NCBI RefSeq assembly: GCF_002995495.1
Contig: NZ_PVZV01000007.1
Span: forward strand, 62,001 to 126,000
Reading direction: 5' to 3'
DNA: 64,000 nucleotides
DNA from: Actinocorallia populi
Lineage (GTDB): Bacteria; Actinomycetota; Actinomycetes; Streptosporangiales; Streptosporangiaceae
Of the stretch, positions 34,461 to 43,230 are shown one piece after another (within the stretch, counting starts at the first letter, position 1; each line of letters starts with the position of its first letter). Position numbers and translations under genes: made by a program. The notes under the pieces were generated by a model, which was not told where the DNA came from, made no database searches, and saw nothing but the letters and a program-made list of their open reading frames with translations.

Positions 34461-34785
34461 GGCTGAGGCCACGCTCAGGCGTGGTGCACGCGGTAACACT
34501 CACCAGGTGGCTGGCCGACGAACTGCTGCCCGGCCCGGCGTGCATGGCCGGGGTGGCCGGCTGGGACCCGTATGCCGCTCATCCGGATCGGGGAGAGGTG
34601 ACCTGCAGGCGGTGCCTGCGCCTGGCCGACCCCCAGCCACAAGGCGTCGACCAGCTCGCCCTCTTCACCGTCGACGGCGCAGAATCCCGGCCGGGCATGA
34701 GTTTGTCGACGGACGGCCCTCCGTGGCGATCATGAACCACAATCGTGATCAATCACCCAGCTACTTTGGGGCTGAGGCCACGTTC
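34461..34785. repeat. Direct repeat GGCTGAGGCCACGyTC flanking a small gene
   Basis: A 16-bp sequence at 34461-34476 recurs at 34770-34785 with one change. The pair brackets the small gene 34481-34735. The right copy continues into CACGTTCGGGAGCAGG, shared with 28642-28657. It may be a duplicated target or an att-like repeat. Confidence 0.45.
34481..34735 (+). CDS. Small Cys-containing protein, 84 aa
   Basis: Not recognised. The frame from GTG 34481 reads VVHAVTLTRWLADELLPGPA, then MAGVAGWDPYAAHP and GEVTCRRCLRL. The CRRC pair plus an earlier Cys (GPACMAG) suggests a small zinc-binding site. Tiny proteins of this style are frequent in actinobacterial integrative elements. It is flanked by a direct repeat and by element fragments on both sides, so its origin is probably mobile. 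Confidence 0.5.
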   Translation: MVHAVTLTRWLADELLPGPACMAGVAGWDPYAAHPDRGEVTCRRCLRLADPQPQGVDQLALFTVDGAESRPGMSLSTDGPPWRS

Positions 34786-34867
34786 GGGAGCAGGACGCCT
34801 TGCCGACCGACCCGACCCCGCCTCTGCGGTGAACGCCGATGGCTCCGAGCAACGATAGAGAGGGACC

Positions 34868-35086
34868 GTGAACCGGCTTCCTGACCACCTGAGAGACTCG
34901 GCGACCACGCGCACCGATGCAGCCGCACAGCGAGCCCGAGATGGACTCAAGAAACTCGTCGACGCGCGTCGGCCGATTAATTTCGCTGCGGTCGCCCGGG
35001 AGGCTGCGGTGAGTACCGACTTCCTCTACCGGCACGTTGAACTACGCGCGCTGATCGAACAGCACCGCACCAAGACGACCGGTCAA
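34868..35086 (+). pseudogene. DUF6262-type transposon accessory protein, N-terminal fragment
   Basis: ATG 34868 begins about 72 codons resembling DUF6262/TnpC-like proteins of Tn554-style elements: DGLKKLVDARRPINFAAVAR then EAAVSTDFLYRHVELRALIE. After about 35086 the frame runs antisense into the recombinase remnant and the coiled-coil C-terminal half is missing. The native gene normally follows two tyrosine transposases, none of which remain intact here. Confidence 0.65.
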
Positions 35087-35794
35087 CCTGCTCGGCGACC
35101 AGCACTGGACAACCACCCCACCGACTCCACCTCGGCTGCCGTACGCGCACTGGTGAGGTTCCCCCGTTCGACGGCCGGGCACGGGGATGTGCGAGAGCGA
35201 GCCGTGCTTGCGCTGCAGCACCACCCGCAGCTGCCCGTCGCTGACCTCGAACGAAGACGGCCGCAGCCCGCACACCTCGCCCGCCCGCGGCCCCAGTACC
35301 AGCAGCAGCCGCACCGCCACCGATTCCGCCAGCCCGTACCGGTCGACGAAATCCTCGCTCTCCGCGGCCGTCAGCATCGCCGCCGCCTGCTCGCGGCTGA
35401 ACGCCGGCGTCTTGCCCACCCGCGCCAGCCGCGGCCGCGCCACCATCTCCGGATCCGCCGGGTTGGCTGTCAGTCCCGCCCGCCGCATCGCATACCCGTA
35501 GAACTTCCGTAGGGACGACAGGCGGCGCGCCATGCTCGCGGCCGCCAGCGGCTGGCCCGGGGTGCGTACCCCGGCCCGCGCCGAGCCCTCCAGCAGTGAG
35601 TTGCGGTAGTCGACCACGACGTCCTCCCGCACCGCCAGCAGCCCCATGCCCCGTGCGTGCACCCGAAGCCACAGCACGAATGCCGCCAGGTCCGCCAGGT
35701 GGGCCTGCCGCGTATTGACCTGCTGGGAGTCCGCCAGCCACGCCGCCACCGTCACCCACACCGGCACCCGCGGCAGCCCGTCAATCAGCCTCAC
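35042..35794 (-). pseudogene. Tyrosine recombinase (copy 2), C-terminal catalytic half lost
   Basis: Homologous to the recombinase at 8042-9211 over about 207 residues: LADLAAFVLWLRVHA, PLAAASMARRLSSLRKFYGY, RRAGLTANPADPEMVARP and the catalytic Arg in LGPRAGEVCGL. After SHIPVPGR near 35173 the similarity stops. The His-x-x-Arg, His and Tyr residues are gone, replaced by sequence that joins the DUF6262 fragment. Cannot recombine DNA. It lies 35 bp after the pentapeptide gene on the same strand. Confidence 0.85.
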
Positions 35795-35829
35795 GAGGCT
35801 CTGGTTTCAGCTCCTCGGCGCACCGGTGG

Positions 35830-37443
35830 TCAGCGTTTGACCCGGTTGCGGATGGCGAGCAGGGAGAAGCCCAGGAACAGCGGGCCCAGCAGCCGAGCGG
35901 CGAGGTTGATGTACTTGCCGGGGTCGGTCAGCTCGGCGTCGGGAGCGCGGAAGATGACGGCGTTGAGGGTGATCTCGACGGCCTTGCCGATCCGGTCGTC
36001 GAGTTTGCGGATGGGCTTGCTCTGGTGGACGGTCACCGCGATCGGCTGCGCGCCAGTGGGCGCGGTGAGGGTCCCGTCGGCTTTGAAGTCCTTACCCTTG
36101 ACCGGAAACCCCCACAGGGTCAGGGCGATGACGGTGGCCGCGACGACGAGAGCGAGGCAGGCCAGCGCCCGTCTCACCCGCAGTGCGTACCCCGAGGTCG
36201 CCCAGTACAGGAACAGCAGCCACCGGTCCGGACGACGATCGGTGCGGGCGGCGGCGCGGCGCATCTCCATCTCGCCGTAGTAGAAGTCCGCGGCGCCGGG
36301 CTCGTTCTTGCCCTCCTCGAACGCCTTGCGCAGCTGCCGGTAGAGCACCTGTACCCGCTCGGGTCCGACCACGTCTACCCTCTCGGGCGCCGCCGTCCAG
36401 CCCCGGCCCGCCCGCCCGCCTAGGCCGGCGCGCCAGTGGTGCTCCTCAGCCAGCACCTGCCGGTCCCCTGAGGGGTCCCAGGCGAAGACGCAGCGGCCGT
36501 CCAGGACGATCTCATCCAGCCGGTGGATCCCGGCGAACCTGCACGCGCTCAGGTCGACGTCGGTGAGCACGAGCCGCTCGACATCCGCCCCCCGCAGCGA
36601 GACCATCCGCACCCCGCCGTCCGGGCGGGACAGGTGAGTCTCGGAGATCCCCTCAAACGGCTGGGCCATCCCGTGCACGCTCAACGGTCCCGCGCACACC
36701 GCATATCCTGCGTCCACCGCGGTCCCCCGCAACCGCAGCACCACCCGGCCGTGCGACCTCAACCGCACGAAGGACAGTTCACCGACGGCGCCCTCCACCA
36801 CCAGTTCCACCTGCACCTCGGCACGATCGAAGACCAGCCTGTCGGCGACGCACCGAAACACCGCATCCCCCAGCAACCGCGACCCCTCGAACAATCCCTT
36901 GCTGAAGGTCGCTTCGTTGAAGTTGGCGTTTTGGCTGAAGGCCGCTTTGCTGAAGCGGGCGTCTTGGGTGAAGGCCGCCCTGTCGAAGTGGGCGTCTTGG
37001 GTGAAGGTCACCCCGCCGAAGTGGGCGTTTTGGGTGAAGGTTGCCCTGTCGAAGTCGGCGTGCCCGCTGAAGGTCGCCCCGAAGAAGTCGGCGCGCCCGC
37101 TGAAGGTCGCTTTACTGAAGTTGGCGTCTTGAGTGAAGATCGCCATGTCGAAGTTGGCGTCCTGGGTGAGGGCCGCCCCGCCGAAGTCGGCTTTACCGAA
37201 CCGGGGGGAGCCGTCGTCAGTGACACTGTCCAGTAGCTGGTCCAGTAGGGCCGCGGTAAAGACGACGTTGCGAGCGTCGATCGTCGCTCCGGGGGCGAGC
37301 CCATCGAGGTAGGCGGCGAGATTGTCGTTCGGCAGATGTGCCAGGCAGCGGCCTCCGGCGGCGACCGGCGCCCCGCACAGGTCCCCGGGTTCGGCGCCTG
37401 GGCGCAGGGACGGCTCGGCGCAGGCGGGAGGCGGAGGGGTCAT
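35830..37443 (-). CDS. Pentapeptide-repeat protein with C-terminal membrane segments
   Basis: A 537-residue protein. An N-terminal Cys-containing segment with the pattern CAEPSLRPGAEPGDLCGAP is followed at about residues 80-190 by some 20 A(D/N)F-type pentapeptides (ANFDMAIFTQDANFSKATF), predicting a right-handed beta-helix. A middle domain follows (to about 400), then FYYGEMEMRRAAAR, and two membrane helices near the end (LACLALVVAATVIALTLWG and ARLLGPLFLGFSLLAIR). The fused FYYGEMEMRR plus TM layout is common to actinobacterial pentapeptide proteins of unknown role. ATG 37443 has GGGAG upstream. Divergent from zinc-finger/coiled-coil copy 2. Confidence 0.85.
   Translation of the reverse strand: MTPPPPACAEPSLRPGAEPGDLCGAPVAAGGRCLAHLPNDNLAAYLDGLAPGATIDARNVVFTAALLDQLLDSVTDDGSPRFGKADFGGAALTQDANFDMAIFTQDANFSKATFSGRADFFGATFSGHADFDRATFTQNAHFGGVTFTQDAHFDRAAFTQDARFSKAAFSQNANFNEATFSKGLFEGSRLLGDAVFRCVADRLVFDRAEVQVELVVEGAVGELSFVRLRSHGRVVLRLRGTAVDAGYAVCAGPLSVHGMAQPFEGISETHLSRPDGGVRMVSLRGADVERLVLTDVDLSACRFAGIHRLDEIVLDGRCVFAWDPSGDRQVLAEEHHWRAGLGGRAGRGWTAAPERVDVVGPERVQVLYRQLRKAFEEGKNEPGAADFYYGEMEMRRAAARTDRRPDRWLLFLYWATSGYALRVRRALACLALVVAATVIALTLWGFPVKGKDFKADGTLTAPTGAQPIAVTVHQSKPIRKLDDRIGKAVEITLNAVIFRAPDAELTDPGKYINLAARLLGPLFLGFSLLAIRNRVKR
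36895..37185. repeat. Tandem 15/30-bp repeats encoding the pentapeptides
   Basis: DNA of the pentapeptide region is near-identical in 30-bp units (each containing GAAGTNGGCGTNTTGGGTGA-like sequence on the plus strand). The low divergence between units points to recent expansion or gene conversion inside the coding region. Confidence 0.6.
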
Positions 37444-37595
37444 CGCGGTGGGCTCCCTTTGCTGGTGCGATCCGTGGTCAGACGTCCCGGCGCACGCGGG
37501 TGGTTCCCCGGCGGCGGCGCGGCACCCGTATGCAGGCACCCGCTCCGGTGACCGGTGACATATCTAGGAATATGGCACCGACACTGCGTGGGATG

Positions 37596-37614
37596 GGTTT
37601 CAGGTTTTGAAACC
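37596..37614. promoter_or_regulatory. Inverted repeat GGTTTCA-N5-TGAAACC
   Basis: A perfect 7+7 inverted repeat between the divergent pentapeptide and coiled-coil genes, 42 bp before ATG 37657. Candidate operator or protein-binding site, in the same relative position as the dif-like repeat next to copy 1. Confidence 0.5.
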
Positions 37615-37656
37615 GAAACCAAGGTTCTCGATTTCTGGGTGAGAAACCTCGCCAGC

Positions 37657-38517
37657 ATGGTCCGCGTGGACATATCCCAGGACGGCCGTGCTGAGCACGG
37701 CGAGGAGGCCTCGAGCGAGCAGCCGCAGACGATCCGCACCGGGTTCTGCAGCGTCTGCGCCGGCCCGTTCGAGCACTCCCCCGGCCGCCGCGGCGGCCGC
37801 CCGCCCACCAAGTGCCCCGACTGCCGCGACGGCCGTACCTCCGTCGTCGGCGCCGACCCGCTCCTGGCCGTCCTGCGCCACGCCCAGTCCCTGCGCGAGT
37901 CGCTCGCGCCTGACCTGGAGCGCACCCTGCACACCCTCACCGCACTGAACCAGGCCCTGGAGAAGTCCGAGACCGGCGCCCTGGCCCGGGTGCGCACCGC
38001 CGAGAAGAGTGCCGACGACGCCCGCGCCACCGCCGCCCAGGCCCTGCGCGACCGCACCACCGCCGAAGACCGCGCGGCCGAGGCCGAGCGCACACGCAAA
38101 GAGGGCCTCGGCCGGGCCGACCGCGAGGTGGCCGCCGCCCAGGCCGCCCAGGACAAGGCCGAAGACCGCGAGGAGCAGGCCCGCGCCGAGGCCGGCCGGC
38201 ACCTGGAAGCCCTGGGGGAGGCCAAGGCGAACCTGGCCGCCGCCCAGAGCGCGCGGCAGGACGCCGAAACCGCCCGCGCCCAGGCCCAAGCTGCCCAGGA
38301 GCGCGCCGCGGCCGCCGAACGCGACACCGCGATCGCCGTCGCCGCGCGGGACGAGGCCCGGCGCCAGGTCGCCGAGGAGCGCGGGCTCCTGCGCGCGGAG
38401 GTCGAGCGGGGCATGGCCGCAGAGCAGCGGGCAGCGGCCGTCGAAGACGAACTCACGAAAACACGCGCGAGGATCCGGCAGCTCGAGACGCAAGAAGAGG
38501 AACGCCCGCGGGAGTGA
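37657..38517 (+). CDS. Zinc-finger plus long coiled-coil protein (copy 2)
   Basis: A 286-residue paralogue of the protein at 6813-7997. An N-terminal four-Cys module C31-x2-C34...C53-x2-C56 contains GRRGGRPPTKC, parallel to GRGRPPKYC of copy 1. Then comes TGALARVRTAEKSADDARAT, aligned with TGALVRVERAEAETRTARQA, and about 190 residues of uninterrupted Ala/Glu/Arg heptads. ATG 37657 is chosen because upstream sequence to 37555 contains an inverted repeat and reads as a promoter. It lies near a degraded tyrosine recombinase, as copy 1 lies near an intact one. Likely DNA-binding filament or partition-like protein; not demonstrated. Confidence 0.72.
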   Translation: MVRVDISQDGRAEHGEEASSEQPQTIRTGFCSVCAGPFEHSPGRRGGRPPTKCPDCRDGRTSVVGADPLLAVLRHAQSLRESLAPDLERTLHTLTALNQALEKSETGALARVRTAEKSADDARATAAQALRDRTTAEDRAAEAERTRKEGLGRADREVAAAQAAQDKAEDREEQARAEAGRHLEALGEAKANLAAAQSARQDAETARAQAQAAQERAAAAERDTAIAVAARDEARRQVAEERGLLRAEVERGMAAEQRAAAVEDELTKTRARIRQLETQEEERPRE

Positions 38518-38822
38518 TGCACTGCGGCCTCCTCCCGCTCCCTCCTGGCCCAGATCTCCCAGCAGCGGCAGAGGGCCGGAGGGCCGGCCCGGGCAGGAGC
38601 GGTCTGACGTACTGCACGGCACCGCAGCACCCCTGGTAAAGAACAGATCATGCACCTAGGAGGGCCAGGAGTACTCGCCGAAGAAACAACGGATCTATCT
38701 CTGACCTGTGCAGACGGAGCCCTGCCCGAAGGGCTGGTGACCGTTCCCCTCGGCGAGTCCGCGCCACCCTGTTGGCGCCGGCGAGGCCTACGGTCGGGCC
38801 GCGTGGCGAGGTTCCTGGAGGT
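38518..38822. other. Intergenic stretch between convergent genes
   Basis: About 305 bp. A plus-strand frame from ATG 38650 with GGAGG inside it could encode 77 residues but runs antisense through the NTF2 gene end, so I do not call it. Nothing else is supported. Confidence 0.35.
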
Positions 38823-39224
38823 CTACCTGATTTCGGTCGCCTGGGACCACACCACCCGCCACTGGCCGTCGATGTTCTCGTAGCTGTCGGTGTGCCAGTA
38901 GGTGGCGCGAGGAACCGGATGGCCCCCGAAGACCACTTCAAGGGTGGCCTGGTAGCGGATGACGGCGGCGTTCTCGTGGACGCGGACGTCGATGGGACCG
39001 GGCTCCCAAGCGACATAGTCGATATGTCCGGTCGCGATGGCCCCGAGGTAGTCATCCCTGGACAGCGCCGCACCGATGGGGGTGACGAGCTGGAAGTCCG
39101 GTGCGTGCAGCTCGGACGCGACGGCGGTATCGCCTGCTACAAGCGCGCGGAGCCGGGCGCGCTCGACCTCGCGGATCTGTTCTGCGACCGCGTGGACGGC
39201 GGGGACGTCGGCTGTCTGTGGCAT
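38823..39224 (-). CDS. NTF2-like/DUF4440 protein
   Basis: A 133-residue cone-shaped alpha+beta fold protein (SnoaL/DUF4440 group). Typical are the helix IREVERARLRALVAGD, the strand FQLVTPIG with a following LSRDDYLGAI, and the end WRVVWSQATEIR. Family members act as small isomerases, hydrolases or accessory proteins, and the active site cannot be assigned. Divergent from a TetR gene at 133 bp with a palindrome between, so it is likely the regulated gene. Confidence 0.8.
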   Translation of the reverse strand: MPQTADVPAVHAVAEQIREVERARLRALVAGDTAVASELHAPDFQLVTPIGAALSRDDYLGAIATGHIDYVAWEPGPIDVRVHENAAVIRYQATLEVVFGGHPVPRATYWHTDSYENIDGQWRVVWSQATEIR

Positions 39225-39320
39225 GGGGCTTCGCTCCTGGGTTCTGCGGTCGGACGAGGGGCGATGGCGGGGCGGTGTCGGCCGCCGACACCGCTAGACA
39301 AACTATCGGAGCTTGTCCAA

Positions 39321-39339
39321 CTGGACTCTGTTCGTCCAG
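39321..39339. promoter_or_regulatory. Inverted repeat CTGGAC-N7-GTCCAG
   Basis: A perfect 6+6 inverted repeat 18 bp before the TetR ATG in the divergent NTF2/TetR region. A second looser pair, GACAA...TTGTC, lies just upstream at about 39297-39317. TetR operator candidates. Confidence 0.5.
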
Positions 39340-39356
39340 AAGGCTAGCGTATCGGC

Positions 39357-39950
39357 ATGGCAGACGACCGAATCGGGCACATCCTCGATAGCGCGCTGAT
39401 CGTTTTCAGCCAGTACGGGTACGCCAAGACGACCATGCAGGACATCGCCCGCGCCGCCGGGATGTCCCGTGCCGCGCTCTACCTCCATTTCGCCAGCAAA
39501 GAGGAGCTCTTCCGGGCGGGATCCCGAAGAGCTCACTCCCGGGCGCTCGGACACGCGGACGCGGCCCTCGCCGAGCAGGGCGACGTGCTGTCGCGAGTCG
39601 ACGCCGCGATGACCGCCTACTTCGGGGAACTGAAGGCGCAGATCTCATCGAGCGTCCACGGCGGGGAACTGGTCGACGCCACCCTCGCCATCACGGGGAA
39701 CATCGTCGGCGAAGCCCGTGCCGCCCTGGTGGCCCGGCTGGTCTCCGCGCTGGAGGCGGCCGCGGCAGCGGGGGAGGTACGGCTCTCGCACGTCGACGCG
39801 ACCGCCGAGGACATCGCGCTCCTCCTGCTGGCCGTCGTGGACGGGCTGCAGAAGACGAGCGCGGACCCGGCGCTCTGGCATCGGCAAAGGGCCCTGTTCC
39901 TGCGCCTGGTGCGCGGGGCGATCACCTCACCCGGCGGCATCGGTTCATGA
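39357..39950 (+). CDS. TetR family transcriptional regulator
   Basis: A 197-residue regulator. The HTH is at about residues 25-50 (TTMQDIARAAGMSRAALYLHFASKEELF). The C-terminal half resembles TetR_C_33-like helical domains. Divergent from the NTF2-like gene with a palindrome in between. Downstream it runs straight into an IS5-type transposase remnant in the opposite direction. Confidence 0.9.
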   Translation: MADDRIGHILDSALIVFSQYGYAKTTMQDIARAAGMSRAALYLHFASKEELFRAGSRRAHSRALGHADAALAEQGDVLSRVDAAMTAYFGELKAQISSSVHGGELVDATLAITGNIVGEARAALVARLVSALEAAAAAGEVRLSHVDATAEDIALLLLAVVDGLQKTSADPALWHRQRALFLRLVRGAITSPGGIGS

Positions 39951-39959
39951 CCGTCCCCT

Positions 39960-40405
39960 CGCCGGGCCCCTTGAGTGGAGGAACCGCCGCGCGACCTTCC
40001 TGGATCCTGTCCCGCAGCAGTTCCTCCAGCCGGTTCGCCGGATTGCCCGGACTCGGTCCGACCGTTTCGTCCTGCCCGATTCCCCTTTTCGCGGGGTGCT
40101 CCCGCGGCATGCTGGTGCGCCTGCACGACGGTCGAGTCCCACCGCCGCACGCCAGTCGATCAAGCCCTCGGCGCCCCCGCCTGCTTGCACCGCCGTCGGC
40201 AACCGTGCCCACCTCCCGTCTTCTGACCAGCGACGATGCCGTTTATAGACCGTCACCCAGTGCCCGAACCGCTCCGGCAGGTCCCGCCACGGCACACCTG
40301 TGCGCGCCCGGTAGAACGCCCCGTTGATCACCTTGCGGTGATCATTCCACCGGCTCCCGCGCACACCACCGACTGGCAGGATCGGCCGCAGTGTCGGCGG
40401 TCAGT
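39960..40405 (-). pseudogene. IS5-family transposase remnant, frameshifted
   Basis: Minus frames join to a truncated IS5/IS1647-type transposase: LRPILPVGGVRGSRWNDHRK, INGAFYRARTGVPWRDLPER then FGHWVTVYKRHRRWSEDG, and after a frameshift WDSTVVQAHQHAAGAPREKG, where the Asp is the first of the DDE triad. The rest of the catalytic domain is missing. The flanks show no clear inverted repeats. Confidence 0.8.
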
Positions 40406-40547
40406 GGGAATTCCCCAGCGGCGGCCACTTGGCGGGGAGCCATCTGGCCGCCGGTGGTCACTCTGCGTTCCCGGATGGTTCGTCGTTCTTGATCGGTCCC
40501 GGCGGCAGCCAGGGCCTGGCTCCGGTGGCACCTGGATGGGGTTGTTG

Positions 40548-40568
40548 CACATGCCGTAGCGGCATGTG
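40548..40568. promoter_or_regulatory. Hairpin CACATGCCG-TAG-CGGCATGTG
   Basis: Perfect 9+9 inverted repeat with a 3-base centre, 40 bp upstream of the MerR gene. It may be the MerR-type binding site, a terminator for upstream transcription, or an IS end. Confidence 0.5.
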
Positions 40569-40608
40569 GTGGGGTCGGGGCACCACATCACGAAAGGCTC
40601 TGTCTGCG

Positions 40609-41487
40609 ATGTACCCCTCCCTCACGCCTCCCCGGCAGGTCAAGATCGGTGATGCCGCTGCGTTCGCCGGGATCACCCCACGCGCCATCCGCCACTACCA
40701 CGAGATCGGTCTGCTGCCGGAGCCCGAGCGCGGCGGGGACGGCCGCCGCCGCTACGGCCATGACGACATGACCCGCCTGCTGTGGATCCGCAAGATGGCT
40801 GATGCCGGTATCAGCCTGGACGACATGCGGGCCGCCTTCGGCGAAGCCCGGGACGAAGCTGGAGACGAAGCCCTGGATATCGAGTCGGTCCTGAGCAGGC
40901 TGGAGGAAACCTTGGCGGCGCAGGAGGCCGCCATCAAACGTCGGCGCGCGGCTGTCCAGCGCCTGCAGGCGGTGGGCAGCCCGCTGGGGCTGCTCTCCGA
41001 ACCGGTCACGGACCGGCTCAGCCCCCTGCCCCCGGGTGCGTTGCGCCCCTCCGATCTGGACGCCCTGCTGGTCACAGAACGGATCTTCGGGCCGCTGGGC
41101 GCCGCCATCCAGGCCGGCACGTTCATCGTGCTGGCCACCCACCCCGACCTGCGGGCCGAGGAGGACCGTCTTGAGGCGGCCGAGGCCGCCCTCGACGACG
41201 GCGTCGAACCCGACGACCCGCGCGTCGAAGAGCTCGCCGTACAGCGATGCGCTCACCAAATGGCCCTGAACCAGGCCATCGAGGCAGCTGGTCTCGACGC
41301 GGCCGAGGAGAAGATCTTCGAGATCTACGACGCCGACCTGAAAGGGGAGGAGGGCACAGAGATGAGCACCGCCACAGCGATCACCAAGATGCCTTACGAC
41401 TTCTCTCCTGCCCGGATGCGCTGCGTGGAACTCGCCGGACGGCTCTTCGACGAGGCCCTTGCCGACGCCCACTCCGCGGACAGCTGA
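40609..41487 (+). CDS. MerR family regulator, long form
   Basis: A 292-residue regulator, about twice the usual MerR length. The winged HTH is at residues about 12-80 (VKIGDAAAFAGITPRAIRHY, then HEIGLLPEPERGGDGRRRYG), and the dimerisation helix at about 95-135 (SVLSRLEETLAAQEAAIKRR). The C-terminal 150 residues form a helical sensor domain like those in MerR proteins of multidrug or thiopeptide type, with few cysteines. ATG 40609 follows GAAAGG. No divergent target is adjacent; a hairpin lies in its promoter. Confidence 0.88.
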   Translation: MYPSLTPPRQVKIGDAAAFAGITPRAIRHYHEIGLLPEPERGGDGRRRYGHDDMTRLLWIRKMADAGISLDDMRAAFGEARDEAGDEALDIESVLSRLEETLAAQEAAIKRRRAAVQRLQAVGSPLGLLSEPVTDRLSPLPPGALRPSDLDALLVTERIFGPLGAAIQAGTFIVLATHPDLRAEEDRLEAAEAALDDGVEPDDPRVEELAVQRCAHQMALNQAIEAAGLDAAEEKIFEIYDADLKGEEGTEMSTATAITKMPYDFSPARMRCVELAGRLFDEALADAHSADS

Positions 41488-41717
41488 TCGCCTGTGCTCG
41501 GCACTGACGTGGCCCGACAACCGGTTGTGTTCATCCGCATGTGACCGATCGGGTCAGACGTCGAGCGCAGCTCCATTCCTCATTCGTCAGATCACTACGG
41601 CCCACACACCAAGCGTGAACAACCACACGCCCGCTGTCAGCAGATCCACGAAACAGGTCCTAGCCCTCCCACGGGACACCTCATGCAGACAAGGGACAAC
41701 TAACTGCAGAATCCCAG

Positions 41718-42044
41718 GAACAGAAAACTGCAGAGTCGCAGCAGGCCACCCGCGACGCCGCAGCATCAGCCGCCGAGGCCGCAGCCGCACTGGCCACCAG
41801 CCACGCCTAGCTTGAAGCCGCTCACGCAGCCCGCCAGGCCGCCGAAGACCGCGCCGCCGCAGCGGCCGAGCGCGCGGCTGGCGCGGAACGCGAGAGGACC
41901 GCCGCCCAGCAGGCGGCGGCCGTCGCTGACGCCGCGCTCCTGACCGCTCAGGAGGAGGTCCGCGCCCTGCACACCGAGGCAGCCGAGCTGCGTGAGCGCG
42001 CGCCCGCGCTGAGGCCCTCGCCCGGCCCGCTGATTGAGCGGTAA
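41718..42044 (+). pseudogene. Third coiled-coil remnant with in-frame TAG
   Basis: A plus frame of about 108 codons is pure Ala/Glu/Arg heptad sequence (ATRDAAASAAEAAAALATSH, stop, LEAAHAARQAAEDRAAAAAE, then TAQEEVRALHTEAAELRERA). The TAG is at 41808-41810. Style and composition match the C-terminal coiled coils of the two zinc-finger proteins in this window. No zinc module or start is present. Confidence 0.55.
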
Positions 42045-42071
42045 CCGCTGAACGTTTCCCTTCTCCGGGGT

Positions 42072-43230
42072 TCAGTAGGGAGCGGCGACGGTGCCCGCGG
42101 TGCCCCAGGACTTGTAGGTCATGGTGAAGGGGGATCGGACGACGGCTCCCGGTCTTAGTTCGACGAGCATGTTGACCTCAAAGGATTGCGGGAGATGTTC
42201 GGAAGTCAGGAGGAGGACGAATTTGATGTCCGTGGCTGCGAATTCCGCTCCGGTCTTCGGAGTTCCGGGTGCGTCTGCGGTCATGAGCGGGGACGGAACG
42301 GCCGGGAACCGGGCGGTTGATGCGGCGGGGCCTGGCCAGCGGGGACAGGCGCAGGGTCGTCCAGCGGTAGGTGCGGGCATCGGCGAGTGCGGTGTCCGGG
42401 GTCAGGGCGATGGTGCGGCCCTCGGCCAGGACGTCCGGCAGGGGCATGGTCGTGTGGCCGAGGAGGCGGGTCAGGACCTGCTGCATGTCGGGGCGGCGGA
42501 CGGGGTCCTTAGCCAGGCAGGCGGTGAGAAGCTCGTGCAGGGGGCGATCGAGAAGGCCGGGAACGGGTGCTGCGTTCAGAATGCGATGCAGGATGGCGGG
42601 CAGGGTGTCCTGGCCGAAGGGCGGCTGTCCGGTGGCGGCGAACGTGAGGGTCGACGCCCAGGCGACGACGTCCGCAGCAGGCATCACCCGTTGCCCTGAC
42701 ACCTGCTCGGGCGCCATGTAGCCGGGAGTGCCGAGGACGGAACTGGTCGCTGAGACGGTGGCGTCCAACTGCCGTGCGATGCCGAAGTCGATGACGCGGG
42801 GACCCTCGGAGCCGAGCAGGACGTTGCCGGGCTTGAAGTCGCGGTGGACGACGCCGGCCTGGTGGATGGCGGCCAACGCGGTCGCGGTGCCGACGGCCAG
42901 CCGGTAGAGAGACGGCCCGGTCAGCGGCCCGGATCCCTCGACGACCTCCCGCAGGGACGGACCGTCGATGTACTCGGTGACGATGAAGTCCGGCCCGACC
43001 TCGACGATCGGCGCGGCCTTCCGCGCCGCGGCGACCTCCCGCTGGAAGGAGCCGTCGATCGCTCCCCGCATGAGCTTGACCGCGTACCTGCCCCCGTCGT
43101 CCCTCTCACCCAGGTAGACGATGCCTTGGCCGCCTTCGCCGATGCGGCCGAGCAACCGGTAGCGGCCGAGGACCTCATGATCGCGAGGGTGGAGGGGCTG
43201 TATCCGGCCAAGGCTAGAACATGCCCCAAG
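42072..43230 (-). pseudogene. Hanks-type Ser/Thr protein kinase, 5' end lost and frameshifted
   Basis: An eukaryotic-like kinase domain is complete: glycine loop IGEGGQGIVYLGE, Lys in YAVKLM, catalytic loop VVHRDFKPGNVLL, VIDFGIA (DFG) and YMAPEQ. But no start codon lies in frame close to the N-terminus (reading ...LGRIQPLHPRDHEVLGRYRL). Near 42340 the frame is lost and the expected C-terminal domain (TGAEFAATDIKFVLLLTSEH, ending in KSWGTAGTVAAPY) continues in another frame to 42072. Either a decayed gene, or sequencing errors mask an intact cytosolic kinase. Confidence 0.75.

Noticed and set aside
38650-38883. 77-codon plus-strand gene before the NTF2-like gene
   Set aside because: The last third is antisense to the NTF2 C-terminus, and the codon pattern is not biased as in neighbouring genes.
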